A stretch of DNA of 64,000 nucleotides from Shewanella livingstonensis. GTDB lineage: Bacteria > Pseudomonadota > Gammaproteobacteria > Enterobacterales > Shewanellaceae. The stretch is taken from the NCBI RefSeq assembly GCF_003855395.1, contig NZ_CP034015.1, forward strand, positions 1,746,001 through 1,810,000, in the 5' to 3' direction. The notes under the pieces are model-generated. The model saw only the letters and a list, made by a program, of their open reading frames with translations, searched no databases and had not been told where the DNA came from. Made by a program: the position numbers and the translations under genes. Positions 17,843 through 27,298 of the stretch are shown here, in pieces. Position 1 is the stretch's first letter. Every line of letters starts with the position of its first letter.

Positions 17843-17858
17843 TGGCACAGTAAATGCA
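17843..17858 (+). promoter_or_regulatory. Sigma-54 promoter of flrBC
   Basis: TGGCACAGTAAATGCA matches TGGCAC-N5-TTGCW at all but one position, with the GG and GC pairs correctly spaced. It lies 38 bases upstream of flrB and fits control of flrBC by FlrA. Confidence 0.87.
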
Positions 17859-17896
17859 TTCAGCTAATCAAATGTTATTATTTTGACGGAGCGACC

Positions 17897-19114
17897 ATGT
17901 ATTTAACACGAGCGTTAACACATACCGATCATTCAGATTATGAGTTATCTGCGTCAGCTTCGTCTATCACTACAACTGATATAGAGGCGAAATCGCCAGC
18001 TGTTGCGGCGAATTCAGTTCAGCAGCGTAATGTGAACTCAGCTACTAGCTCAACTACTAACTCAGCCATTAACGTAACCACTGCGGTTATCAGTTCTTAT
18101 TCTAGTAAGGCCGCCAATATGTCTAATCAAATGGCGCATATTCTTCAAGCTATGCCATCTGGCGTAGTTATCCTAGATGGTGACGGCGTAGTGACACTCG
18201 CCAACCCGGTTGCCACCGAATTACTTGGTCGACCGCTGCAAGGTTCGCGTTGGTTTGATATTATCCATCGTGCATTTGCGCCACAAGATGATGATGGCCA
18301 TGAAGTGTCGCTTAAAAATGGTCGACGAGTAAAGTTGGCTATTACACCATTAGCACCAGAACCTGGACAGTTGATTGTGTTAACCGATCTTACCGAAACC
18401 CGTTTATTGCAAAAAAACCTGTCTCATTTACAGCGTTTATCGGCGTTAGGCAAAATGGTGGCGACATTGGCCCATCAAGTGCGTACTCCGTTATCTGCGG
18501 CTTTGTTATATGCCTCGAATCTTGCGAGCCCCAAATTATCTGATTCTGCCCGATCTAAGTTTCAATCTAAATTGGTTGACAGGCTTAATGAGTTAGAGCG
18601 TCAAGTTAATGACATGTTGCTAATGGCAAGAGGACGTCAAGACGGGATGGCTGAATCTGTTTCTATGGACGAAATCATTAGCCAAGTGATGGCCAGTTGT
18701 GAACCGATTGCAGATAAAAAACACTGCCAGTTGGTTGTTGAAGACACTTCACATTCGTTGATGCTTGCTAACGCCAATGCTCTCAGTTCTGCGGTAAATA
18801 ATTTGGTAATGAATAGCCTTGAAGCGGGCGCCACAAAAATAAAAGTCAGTGCCAGTGAAACCCCTGATGGATTAATGCTTGATGTTATCGACAATGGCAA
18901 AGGGTTAGAGCCGTCGATGCAACAACAAATACTTGAACCGTTTTTTACCACTAAAAGCCAGGGTACTGGTTTGGGCTTAGCGGTGGTGCAGTCGGTAGTG
19001 CGTAACCATGGCGGACAAATTCAATTGTCGTGTAAGCCTGGAATGGGTTGCCATATTAGGTTGAGCTTTCCACACATGAACAAAGCAAGTGATCAGGAGG
19101 TGAAGCGTGGCTGA
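17897..19114 (+). CDS. flrB: Flagellar two-component sensor histidine kinase FlrB
   Basis: FlrB is a soluble kinase that phosphorylates FlrC. The 405-residue protein has a Ser/Thr/Asn-rich N-terminal tail (1-75), a PAS domain (about 80-175, MPSGVVILDGDGVVTLANPV), a HisKA domain (His193 in ATLAHQVRTPLSA) and an HATPase_c domain (NNLVMNSLEAGA N box; DVIDNGKGLEPSM G1; GTGLGLAVVQSV G2). No membrane span is seen. It starts with ATG behind GGAG and overlaps flrC by 8 bases. Confidence 0.94.
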   Translation: MYLTRALTHTDHSDYELSASASSITTTDIEAKSPAVAANSVQQRNVNSATSSTTNSAINVTTAVISSYSSKAANMSNQMAHILQAMPSGVVILDGDGVVTLANPVATELLGRPLQGSRWFDIIHRAFAPQDDDGHEVSLKNGRRVKLAITPLAPEPGQLIVLTDLTETRLLQKNLSHLQRLSALGKMVATLAHQVRTPLSAALLYASNLASPKLSDSARSKFQSKLVDRLNELERQVNDMLLMARGRQDGMAESVSMDEIISQVMASCEPIADKKHCQLVVEDTSHSLMLANANALSSAVNNLVMNSLEAGATKIKVSASETPDGLMLDVIDNGKGLEPSMQQQILEPFFTTKSQGTGLGLAVVQSVVRNHGGQIQLSCKPGMGCHIRLSFPHMNKASDQEVKRG

Positions 19115-20456
19115 AGCAAATATTCTATTAGTTGAAGATGATGCCGATTTACGTGAGGCATTGCTTGATACCCTAATGCTTGCCCATTACGACTGTGTTG
19201 ATGTAGGTAGCGCTGAAGAGGCCATATTGGCCTTAAAAGCCAACCAATTTGATTTGGTGATTAGCGATGTGCAGATGGACGGTATTGGTGGCATGGGCTT
19301 GCTAAGCTATTTACAACAGCATCAACCAAAACTGCCTGTATTGTTAATGACCGCTTATGCCACTATTAACAGTGCGGTGAGTGCGATGAAGTTAGGCGCG
19401 GTGGATTACCTTGCTAAGCCTTTTGCACCAGAAGTGTTATTAAATCAAGTGTCACGCTATTTACCCTTAAAGCTAAACCACGATAAACCTGTGGTTGCCG
19501 ATGAAAAAAGTTTAGCCTTGTTGGCGCTGGCGCAGCGCGTTGCGGTGTCTGAAGCCTCGGTAATGATTATGGGCCCAAGTGGCTCAGGTAAAGAGGTATT
19601 GGCGCGCTATATTCACCAACATAGCCAACGCCATGACCAGCCGTTTATTGCAATTAACTGCGCGGCGATACCGGAAAACATGCTAGAAGCGACCTTATTT
19701 GGTTACGAAAAAGGCGCATTTACTGGCGCTTATCAAGCCTGCCCTGGTAAATTTGAACAAGCCCAAGGCGGCACAATATTACTGGATGAAATATCTGAGA
19801 TGGAACTTGGTTTACAAGCTAAGTTATTGCGGGTATTACAAGAGCGTGAAGTTGAGCGTTTAGGTGGGCGTAAAACCATTAAATTAGATGTTAGGGTACT
19901 GGCTACCTCAAACCGCGATTTAAAAGCCATGGCAACGGCGGGGGAGTTTAGAGAAGATTTATATTATCGTATTAACGTATTTCCGTTAACGTGGCCAGCG
20001 CTGAACCAACGCCCAGCAGATATTTTACCGTTAGCGCGCCATTTATTAGTTAAGCATGCCAAAGCATTGAATATGACGTGGGTACCTAAATTGGATGATG
20101 CCGCCACTCGACGATTATTGACTTATCGCTGGCCGGGTAATGTGCGGGAACTTGATAACGTGATTCAGCGTGCATTGATTTTACGGGTAAACGACGATAT
20201 TGGCGTTAATGATATTATTATCGATTCTGCTGATGTGAATTTATTGCCAACAGATCACTTTGAGGTTGATAAACCGGCCGAAGTCGAAGGCTTGGGTGAC
20301 GAATTAAAAGCCCAGGAGCATGTGATTATTTTAGAAACCCTTAATCAATGTCAGGGTAGTCGCAAATTAGTTGCTGAAAAATTGGGGATCAGTGCCCGGA
20401 CATTACGTTATAAAATGGCTAAAATGCGAGATATGGGCATTCAACTTCCGGCTTAA
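19107..20456 (+). CDS. flrC: Flagellar sigma-54 response regulator FlrC
   Basis: FlrC activates the middle class of sigma-54 flagellar promoters when phosphorylated by FlrB. The 449 residues have a receiver domain (acidic pair at ~10-11, phosphoacceptor Asp54 in VISDVQMDG, Lys in LAKPFAP), an AAA+ domain (GPSGSGKEV Walker A, GAFTGA loop intact, LLDEISEM Walker B) and a C-terminal HTH (SRKLVAEKLGISARTLRYKM). The start GTG follows AGGAGG within flrB. It differs from FlrA in having the canonical GAFTGA and a functional-looking receiver. Confidence 0.95.
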   Translation: MAEANILLVEDDADLREALLDTLMLAHYDCVDVGSAEEAILALKANQFDLVISDVQMDGIGGMGLLSYLQQHQPKLPVLLMTAYATINSAVSAMKLGAVDYLAKPFAPEVLLNQVSRYLPLKLNHDKPVVADEKSLALLALAQRVAVSEASVMIMGPSGSGKEVLARYIHQHSQRHDQPFIAINCAAIPENMLEATLFGYEKGAFTGAYQACPGKFEQAQGGTILLDEISEMELGLQAKLLRVLQEREVERLGGRKTIKLDVRVLATSNRDLKAMATAGEFREDLYYRINVFPLTWPALNQRPADILPLARHLLVKHAKALNMTWVPKLDDAATRRLLTYRWPGNVRELDNVIQRALILRVNDDIGVNDIIIDSADVNLLPTDHFEVDKPAEVEGLGDELKAQEHVIILETLNQCQGSRKLVAEKLGISARTLRYKMAKMRDMGIQLPA

Positions 20457-20500
20457 CGTAAATATCCGTTAACTAATTGTTATTTAACATTATGATTTTA

Positions 20501-20577
20501 TAGCCTAATAAGGCTATTGTTTATCGTTCACCTACGCAAAAGTGACCTGTTTGTTTTAATGGATAGGTTACTTTTGC
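20501..20577 (+). terminator. Two hairpins after flrC
   Basis: A short stem TAGCCT / AGGCTA (20501-20516) with TTGTTT is followed by a 13-bp stem, GCAAAAGTGACCT (20536-20548) with AGGTTACTTTTGC (20565-20577, one G-T pair). Neither has a clean T run, but together they probably end the flrBC transcript before the fliE promoter. Confidence 0.55.
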
Positions 20578-20626
20578 TTGTGCTATTCCCCCCTGTTATC
20601 GACTAATCTCTCACTAATTGTAATAC

Positions 20627-20642
20627 TGGCACCTAAATTGCT
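20627..20642 (+). promoter_or_regulatory. Sigma-54 promoter of fliE operon
   Basis: TGGCACCTAAATTGCT is a near-perfect sigma-54 site, 57 bases before the fliE start codon. It would be the FlrA/FlrC-driven start of fliE-fliJ. Confidence 0.93.
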
Positions 20643-20698
20643 TTAACTCCTTATCAGTTATTGTTGTCGTCAAAAAGTCGACGAAAGGGAGTTACACC

Positions 20699-21040
20699 AT
20701 GCAGATTAGCGCAAATCCATTAATGCAAGAAATGCAATCGCTTCGCGGCGAGATAGCCCCTTCTATTGGTTCATCTATTCGACCTAACCTTACCCAGCAA
20801 GTGAATAACACCACGGGTGCTGATTTCAGTCAGCTATTGTCTCAGGCTGTAGGTAGCGTCAATGAACTGCAACAATCATCATCAAGCTTAGCCACTCGTT
20901 TAGACATGGGCGACACCACGGTGACCTTGTCTGATACCGTTATTGCGCGTGAAAAAGCCGGCGTTGCCTTTGAAGCAACAGTGCAGGTGCGTAATAAATT
21001 GGTCGACGCTTATAAAGAAATTATGAGTATGCCTGTTTAG
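20699..21040 (+). CDS. fliE: Flagellar MS ring-rod junction protein FliE
   Basis: FliE links the MS ring to the proximal rod and is among the first proteins exported. The 113 residues end in the family motif EKAGVAFEATVQVRNKLVDA then YKEIMSMPV. The N-terminal third is variable. It begins with ATG after GGGAG and is the first gene of fliE-fliF-fliG-fliH-fliI-fliJ. Confidence 0.94.
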   Translation: MQISANPLMQEMQSLRGEIAPSIGSSIRPNLTQQVNNTTGADFSQLLSQAVGSVNELQQSSSSLATRLDMGDTTVTLSDTVIAREKAGVAFEATVQVRNKLVDAYKEIMSMPV

Positions 21041-21099
21041 TTGCCAAAAGCATTAAGCACTAAATAACATAACCACATCAGATATAGCAGGTACGCATT

Positions 21100-22791
21100 G
21101 TGAGCACAGACATTATGGTAGGTTCGGATTCAACAGCCGATGGCGGTGTCCAACAAGAGAACAAATCTGGACTTCTTGGTGGCGTTGGTGGTGCAGATAT
21201 GATGCGTCAAGTGATCATGATTCTGGCATTAGCAATATGCCTTGCTATGGCTGTTTTTGTGATGATGTGGGCGCAAGAGCCTGATTATCGTCCACTAGGA
21301 AAGATGGAAACCGCAGAGATGATCCAGGTACTCGATGTGCTGGATAAAAATCAGATTGATTATCAAATCAACGTTGATGTGGTCAAAGTACCTGAAGATA
21401 AATATCAAGAAGTAAAGTTACTGCTTAGCCGTGCGGGTATTCAAAGTAGCACTCAGGCCAATGATTATTTAAACCAAGACAGTGGTTTTGGTGTTAGCCA
21501 ACGTATGGAGCAAGCGCGCTTAAAACAAAGCCAAGAACAAAATCTCGCTCGAGCTATCGAAGAGTTGAAAAGTATTAGTCGTGCAAAAGTCATTTTAGCA
21601 TTACCAAAAGAAAATGTTTTTGCCCGTAATGCCTCTAAGCCAAGTGCGACCGTTGTGGTGAGTGTGCGTCGTGGCGGGCTAGGCCAAGAAGAGATTGATG
21701 CCATTGTTGATATCGTTGGTTCAGCGGTGCAGGGATTGGTGCCTTCTCGCGTGACAGTAACCGATTCAAATGGGCGTTTACTTAATTCTGGTAGCCAAGA
21801 TGGCACCTCGGCTCGAGCCCGTCGTGAGCAAGAGATCGTACAGCAACAAGAAGCTGAATATCGTAAGAAAATCGAATCAATCTTGATGCCAATTTTAGGA
21901 CCTGAAAATTTTACCTCGCAAGTTGATGTAAATATGAACTTTACTGCAGTGGAACAAACGGCAAAGCGTTTCTCTCCTGATTTACCGGCTATTCGCAGTG
22001 AGATGATTATAGAACGTAACTCATCTGGTCAAAGTTCTGGCGGTATTCCTGGTGCGTTAAGCAATCAACCGCCTATGGAGTCTGACATTCCGCAAGTGGC
22101 GGGGGAAGCAACTGCCTCAGCCGCATCTGGTGATTCTTCAAAAGAAGCTACGCGTAATTATGAATTAGACACTACGATAAGCCATACTCGTCAGCAAATT
22201 GGCGTAGTACGTCGTGTGAGTGTGTCAGTAGCGATTAACTTTAAACCAGGGCAAGTAGACGAAAATGGCCAGGTAACTCGCGTGGCACGAACTGAGCAAG
22301 AGTTAACTAATATTCGTCGTTTATTAGAAGGCGCAGTAGGTTTTAGCACCCAGCGTGGTGATGCGCTTGAAGTGGTTACGGTTCCTTTTATGGATCAGCT
22401 TATTGAAGCGTTACCAGAGCCCGATATGTGGGAGCAACCATGGTTTTGGCGTGCAATTAAACTGGCTTTAGGTGCAATTGTTATTTTAGTGCTTATATTA
22501 GCGGTTGTTAGACCGATGCTTAAAAAGCTAACTAACCCTAACGGGGTTAACATGCCAGATGATGTTCGCCCTGGACATGAGTTAGCCGAAATTGAAGATC
22601 AGTATGCTGCAGATACCTTAGGTATGCTAAATACCAAAGAAGCGGAATACAGTTATGCTGATGATGGATCAATTCATATACCTAATTTACATAAAGATGA
22701 TGATATGATTAAAGCCATTAGAGCGTTAGTGGCTAACGAGCCTGAACTTTCCACTCAAGTAGTTAAAAACTGGTTACAAGACAATGGCTAA
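21100..22791 (+). CDS. fliF: Flagellar MS-ring protein FliF
   Basis: FliF forms the inner-membrane MS ring on which rod, rotor and export gate are built. The 563 residues have a first transmembrane helix (about 36-56, MILALAICLAMAVFVMMW), the periplasmic ring-building domains, a second transmembrane helix (about 452-471, AIKLALGAIVILVLILAVV) and a C-terminal FliG-binding tail (ELSTQVVKNWLQDNG). A GTG start at 21100 is used. The end overlaps fliG by 8 bases. Confidence 0.96.
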   Translation: MSTDIMVGSDSTADGGVQQENKSGLLGGVGGADMMRQVIMILALAICLAMAVFVMMWAQEPDYRPLGKMETAEMIQVLDVLDKNQIDYQINVDVVKVPEDKYQEVKLLLSRAGIQSSTQANDYLNQDSGFGVSQRMEQARLKQSQEQNLARAIEELKSISRAKVILALPKENVFARNASKPSATVVVSVRRGGLGQEEIDAIVDIVGSAVQGLVPSRVTVTDSNGRLLNSGSQDGTSARARREQEIVQQQEAEYRKKIESILMPILGPENFTSQVDVNMNFTAVEQTAKRFSPDLPAIRSEMIIERNSSGQSSGGIPGALSNQPPMESDIPQVAGEATASAASGDSSKEATRNYELDTTISHTRQQIGVVRRVSVSVAINFKPGQVDENGQVTRVARTEQELTNIRRLLEGAVGFSTQRGDALEVVTVPFMDQLIEALPEPDMWEQPWFWRAIKLALGAIVILVLILAVVRPMLKKLTNPNGVNMPDDVRPGHELAEIEDQYAADTLGMLNTKEAEYSYADDGSIHIPNLHKDDDMIKAIRALVANEPELSTQVVKNWLQDNG

Positions 22792-23830
22792 TGAAAAAAA
22801 AGATAAAGTAGAAAAATCAACAGCATTTGACCCAGATCTAGTAACTGGTGTTGAGAAAACGGCCATTTTACTGCTTAGCTTGAGTGAAGCCGATGCTGCG
22901 TCAATTTTAAAACACTTAGAACCTAAGCAGGTGCAAAAAGTGGGTATGGCAATGGCGGCGATGGATGACTTTGGTCAAGAAAAAGTCATTGGCGTTCATA
23001 AATTATTTTTAGACGATATTCAAAAGTTTTCATCAATTGGTTTTAACAGTGAAGAGTTCGTCCGTAAAGCGTTAACCGCGGCATTGGGTGAAGACAAAGC
23101 TGGTAACCTGATTGAACAGATTATTATGGGCAGCGGTGCTAAAGGCCTTGATTCATTAAAATGGATGGACGCACGCCAAGTTGCTACCATTATTCAAAAT
23201 GAACATCCGCAAATTCAAACCATTGTATTGTCGTATTTAGAACCAGATCAAGCGGCTGAAATTTTTAGTCAGTTCCCTGAAAATACTCGCCTAGATTTAA
23301 TGATGCGTATTGCTAATCTTGAAGAGGTTCAGCCGGCGGCATTGCAAGAATTAAACGACATTATGGAAAAACAATTTGCGGGTCAAGGTGGTGCGCAGGC
23401 AGCTAAAATGGGCGGCCTAAAAGCGGCAGCCAATATTATGAACTATCTCGATACAGGTATTGAGAGTCAGATAATGGAAACCATGCGTGAGTCTGACGAA
23501 GAAATGGCGCAACAAATACAAGATATGATGTTTGTGTTTGAGAACTTAATTGACGTGGATGATCGTGGTATTCAGGCCTTGTTGCGCGAAGTTCAGCAAG
23601 ATGTGCTGATGAAAGCGCTCAAAGGTGCTGATGAAGGATTGAAAGAGAAAATTTTAGGCAATATGTCTAAACGTGCAGCAGAATTACTGCGCGACGACTT
23701 AGAGGCCATGGGGCCAATTCGTATTAGTGAAGTAGAAGTGGCACAAAAAGAAATTCTGTCTATTGCCCGTCGACTCAGTGATAGTGGCGAAATTATGCTA
23801 GGCGGCGGTGGTGGCGACGAGTTCTTATAA
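22784..23830 (+). CDS. fliG: Flagellar rotor switch protein FliG
   Basis: FliG sits between MS ring and C ring and contacts the stators. The 348 residues include the N-terminal FliF-binding domain (GVEKTAILLLSLSEADA, 18-34), the middle EHPQ motif (QNEHPQIQTIVLSYL) and the C-terminal torque helix with charged residues (VQQDVLMKALKGADEGLKEK, RAAELLRDDLEAMGP). It starts inside fliF. A 227-base gap without a gene separates it from fliH. Confidence 0.96.
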   Translation: MANEKKDKVEKSTAFDPDLVTGVEKTAILLLSLSEADAASILKHLEPKQVQKVGMAMAAMDDFGQEKVIGVHKLFLDDIQKFSSIGFNSEEFVRKALTAALGEDKAGNLIEQIIMGSGAKGLDSLKWMDARQVATIIQNEHPQIQTIVLSYLEPDQAAEIFSQFPENTRLDLMMRIANLEEVQPAALQELNDIMEKQFAGQGGAQAAKMGGLKAAANIMNYLDTGIESQIMETMRESDEEMAQQIQDMMFVFENLIDVDDRGIQALLREVQQDVLMKALKGADEGLKEKILGNMSKRAAELLRDDLEAMGPIRISEVEVAQKEILSIARRLSDSGEIMLGGGGGDEFL

Positions 23831-24057
23831 CATCATCACTTCTATTAAGGCGTTGTGGTTGGCCGTTTATGTATAGAGACTCTTTGTACTGGCGATGTTA
23901 ACGAGTTATCTCTATTGGGCATTTTTATAGGGATAACGCTCGCCTAATGATATTGACGGTTATTACTAATATGGTTAATACCAGTACGATTAATCCCATG
24001 TTCGACGATTATCATTTTGCTTTGCGCCAATGTTTTCTACTATACAAGTGATCAATT

Positions 24058-25224
24058 ATGCCAGAATCAAAATCACCTAAAGATGGACTCAATGCCGATA
24101 ATGAGCATGAATTTAGTCATTGGCAATTACCTGATATTACAAAAGATAACAGTTTAGAACCTTCAAATTTATTTGGTAAATTTTCTGAAGCTCATATTCC
24201 TGATCCCGTTACTGGGGCCGAAAAATCTATGGCGCCACCAACTATGGCGCAAATAGAAGATATCCGTGCAGCGGCAGAGCAAGAAGGTTTTGAGCAAGGT
24301 CAACAAGAAGGCCATCAACAAGGATTAGAGCAAGGGCGCTTAGAAGGGCTAGAGCAAGGCCATCAGCAAGGTTTTTCGCAAGGTGAACAACAAGGTTTAG
24401 AAGCGGGCCAAATTAAGGCCAATGAGCTTATTGAACAACTTAATCAAATTATTTCCCAATTTGAACTGCCATTATCAATATTAGATAACGAAATTGAAGC
24501 TGAACTGTTAGCCATGACAATAAGCTTAGCAAAGTCGGTAATTGGTCATGAATTAAAGACTCACCCTGAACATATATTATCGGCGTTACGCCAGGGTGTT
24601 GACGCGTTACCACTCAAAGAACAACGGGTTAAATTACGTTTTAGTCCAGACGATGCAGAACTTGTTAATCAATTTTACAGTACTGAACAGTTGCAAAAAA
24701 ATCAGTGGCAAATTGATATTGATCCGACGTTATCAAATGGTGACTGTATGATTGAAAGTGTGCGTTCCTCTGTTGATTTACGTGTCGAACAACGTATTAA
24801 CCAGGTATTTAGTGAACTGGACGCTCAGTCAAATCAGTTAGCCAAAACGGTACAACAGCAAAAAACCACAGATTCACAATATCAAACCACATCAGTCGAT
24901 AATTTAAATGATTTTCAAAACGTTAATCAAGCGACTGACGGTATCGACACTATCGACAATAAAGACACTATCGATAATAAAGACAATAGCAACAGTACAG
25001 ATACCATTGATAGTACGAGCAATAGTGAGTCTCTCTCAGCAGATACTGCCCCTCAGGTCGCAGATATTAGCGCGAACCCAGATGTTGCCAATGCGGCTGA
25101 TACTGATGCATCTGTTAATACAAGCTCACAAGTTAATACCGCGGTAGCTGATACAGCGGATGATATTAAACAACAGACGAAAGACTTATCTCAAGGAACC
25201 AGTGATGAGCACTCGTCAACATAA
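24058..25224 (+). CDS. fliH: Flagellar export ATPase regulator FliH with long C-terminal tail
   Basis: FliH binds FliI, holds it at the C ring and regulates its ATPase. The central region (about 75-120) has the family's glycine-spaced helix ([20 protein letters not shown]). The V-ATPase-E-like fold follows to about 265. Then a ~115-residue tail rich in Asp, Asn, Ser, Thr and Gln carries a repeated TIDNKD. The protein is 388 residues, against roughly 235-340 usually. Its 3' end overlaps fliI by 20 bases. Confidence 0.88.
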   Translation: MPESKSPKDGLNADNEHEFSHWQLPDITKDNSLEPSNLFGKFSEAHIPDPVTGAEKSMAPPTMAQIEDIRAAAEQEGFEQGQQEGHQQGLEQGRLEGLEQGHQQGFSQGEQQGLEAGQIKANELIEQLNQIISQFELPLSILDNEIEAELLAMTISLAKSVIGHELKTHPEHILSALRQGVDALPLKEQRVKLRFSPDDAELVNQFYSTEQLQKNQWQIDIDPTLSNGDCMIESVRSSVDLRVEQRINQVFSELDAQSNQLAKTVQQQKTTDSQYQTTSVDNLNDFQNVNQATDGIDTIDNKDTIDNKDNSNSTDTIDSTSNSESLSADTAPQVADISANPDVANAADTDASVNTSSQVNTAVADTADDIKQQTKDLSQGTSDEHSST

Positions 25225-26545
25225 GCTCCTCAATAAATTTGCGGTGCATCATAAACACGTGCTGCCGCTGCGACCTGTTGCCAGCGGCCAGTTAGTTAGG
25301 GTTGTTGGTTTAACGCTTGAGGCAACAGGCTGTCGTGCTCCTGTTGGCAGTTTATGCTCTATTGAAACCATGGTTGGTGAGTTGGTTGCCGAGGTTGTGG
25401 GGTTTGATGATTCATTACTATATTTAATGCCTATTGAAGAACTTAGAGGCGTATTACCCGGCGCACGTGTTAAACCGTTAGGTGAACAATCGGGTTTAAA
25501 TGTCGGCTTGTCATTATTAGGCCGTGTATTAGACGGTAGTGGCGTGCCATTAGATGGTTTAGGTCCACTTAATACCGATCAACATGCTGCTCGGCATGGT
25601 CCTTACATTAATCCATTATCACGACGAGCGATTACTGAACCGCTGGATGTTGGTGTGCGCGCAATAAACTCTATGTTAACAGTAGGTAAAGGTCAGCGAA
25701 TGGGCTTGTTTGCCGGTTCTGGTGTGGGTAAAAGTGTGCTGCTTGGCATGATGACACGAGGCTCTAAAGCCGACATTATTGTGGTGGGTTTAGTGGGTGA
25801 ACGTGGTCGTGAAGTTAAAGAGTTTATTGAAGAAATTTTGGGTAAAGAAGGTCGCGCGCGTTCAGTTGTGGTGGCTGCGCCGGCAGATACGTCGCCGTTA
25901 ATGCGTTTACGAGCCTGTGAAACGTCCACTCGTATCGCTGAGTATTTTCGTGATTTAGGTTACGATGTTTTATTGTTAATGGACAGTTTGACACGTTATG
26001 CCCAAGCACAACGAGAAGTGGCTCTTGCCGTTGGAGAGCCTCCGGCGACTAAAGGCTATCCGCCATCGGTATTTGCTAAGTTACCACGTTTGGTCGAACG
26101 AGCCGGTAATGGCGGTGCTGGCCAGGGGTCTATTACTGCTTTTTATACCGTACTAACAGAAGGCGATGATCAACAAGACCCGATTGCCGATGCGTCGCGA
26201 GCCATTTTAGATGGCCACATTGTATTATCTCGTCAGCTTGCCGATTCTGGCCATTATCCTGCTATTGATGTGGAAGCATCTATTAGCCGTGTCGCACCTA
26301 TGGTGATCAGTGTTGAACATCTAGAAGCGATGCGTAAAGTTAAACAAATGTATTCTTTGTATCAACAAAACCGAGACCTTATTTCTATTGGTGCATATGC
26401 CCAAGGCAGCGATCCTCGAATTGATAATGCAATACGTTTACAACCGGCAATGAATGCTTTTTTACGCCAGGGATTTAAAGAGCCTGTGAGTTTTGAAGAA
26501 AGTCGAGTGATGTTGACTCAAATAGCCGCACAATGTCAGGGATAA
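25205..26545 (+). CDS. fliI: Flagellar export ATPase FliI
   Basis: FliI is the hexameric ATPase at the flagellar type III export gate. The 446-residue product has the Walker A loop [10 protein letters not shown] (about 170-179), the Walker B region [20 protein letters not shown] and the motif [20 protein letters not shown]. The ATG at 25205 is chosen because AAGGA lies 8 bases upstream and the protein then starts MSTRQHKLL; an in-frame start at 25160 would add 15 residues inside fliH. Confidence 0.95.
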   Translation: MSTRQHKLLNKFAVHHKHVLPLRPVASGQLVRVVGLTLEATGCRAPVGSLCSIETMVGELVAEVVGFDDSLLYLMPIEELRGVLPGARVKPLGEQSGLNVGLSLLGRVLDGSGVPLDGLGPLNTDQHAARHGPYINPLSRRAITEPLDVGVRAINSMLTVGKGQRMGLFAGSGVGKSVLLGMMTRGSKADIIVVGLVGERGREVKEFIEEILGKEGRARSVVVAAPADTSPLMRLRACETSTRIAEYFRDLGYDVLLLMDSLTRYAQAQREVALAVGEPPATKGYPPSVFAKLPRLVERAGNGGAGQGSITAFYTVLTEGDDQQDPIADASRAILDGHIVLSRQLADSGHYPAIDVEASISRVAPMVISVEHLEAMRKVKQMYSLYQQNRDLISIGAYAQGSDPRIDNAIRLQPAMNAFLRQGFKEPVSFEESRVMLTQIAAQCQG

Positions 26546-26550
26546 CCTAA

Positions 26551-26997
26551 ATGAATCGAACTGACCCCTTATTAACGGTATTGAAGTTAGCCACGGCGGC
26601 TGAAGATCAAGCGGCATTACAGCTTAAATCTGCGCAATTTGAAAGACAAAAGCGTCAAGGTCAACTCGATGCTCTAAACAACTACCGCTTAGATTATATG
26701 AAACAGATGGAAGGGCATACTGGGACGACATTACGCGCTAACCAATATCATCAATTTCATCAGTTTATCCGCCAAGTGGATAGCGCTATTATTCAGCAAG
26801 TTGGTGCGGTTAAAGATGCCGAAAAACAAGTGGGTTATCGTCAAGTTCATTGGCAAGAAAAACAGCAAAAACGCAAAGCTGTTGAAATGTTGTTAGCCCA
26901 AAAAGCCACTAAAGCAAGGGTAATAGAAGCCAAACGTGAGCAAAAAATGTCAGATGAGTTTGCGATGCAACAATATATTCGTCGGAAACTTAAATAG
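26551..26997 (+). CDS. fliJ: Flagellar export chaperone FliJ
   Basis: FliJ is a two-helix coiled-coil protein that fits in the centre of the FliI ring. The 148-residue protein is nearly all charged helix with many Gln, Lys and Glu, as in the family. It starts six bases after fliI and is the last gene of the fliE operon; a new sigma-54 promoter follows. No terminator of note is seen. Confidence 0.93.
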   Translation: MNRTDPLLTVLKLATAAEDQAALQLKSAQFERQKRQGQLDALNNYRLDYMKQMEGHTGTTLRANQYHQFHQFIRQVDSAIIQQVGAVKDAEKQVGYRQVHWQEKQQKRKAVEMLLAQKATKARVIEAKREQKMSDEFAMQQYIRRKLK

Positions 26998-27298
26998 TCC
27001 TTCAAGTGGTAATGTCCTTTAACACTAATATCGTATCACACACACTTATTGGCTAATCCCTTTGATTGTTGTCATCTAAAGAGGATCCAACCAATACGTG
27101 TTGGCATTTAAATTGCTTAATATTATTCATTGAAATATAAATCGTCAGCTAAGCGACAGTGAATCCTTCTTATGAGGTTTTTAAGAGGATGTTATGTATG
27201 TAGTGAAATAGACCTACATATAACCCATAGCGTTGGATTGCAGAGTTGTTTTTTAGACGATAAATTACCTAACCTTGTTTGATTGAGTGGAGCAGATT
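26998..27298 (+). other. 301-base gap before fliK with sigma-54 promoter
   Basis: No gene fits here. It carries the sigma-54 site at 27102 and a 180-base leader up to fliK. The leader contains GAGGATGTTATGTATG at 27186 but no open frame of size follows. Confidence 0.7.
27102..27117 (+). promoter_or_regulatory. Sigma-54 promoter of fliK operon
   Basis: TGGCATTTAAATTGCT is a near-perfect sigma-54 site. It gives fliK-fliL-fliM-fliN-fliO-fliP-fliQ-fliR-flhB their own start, with a leader of roughly 180 bases. Confidence 0.92.
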
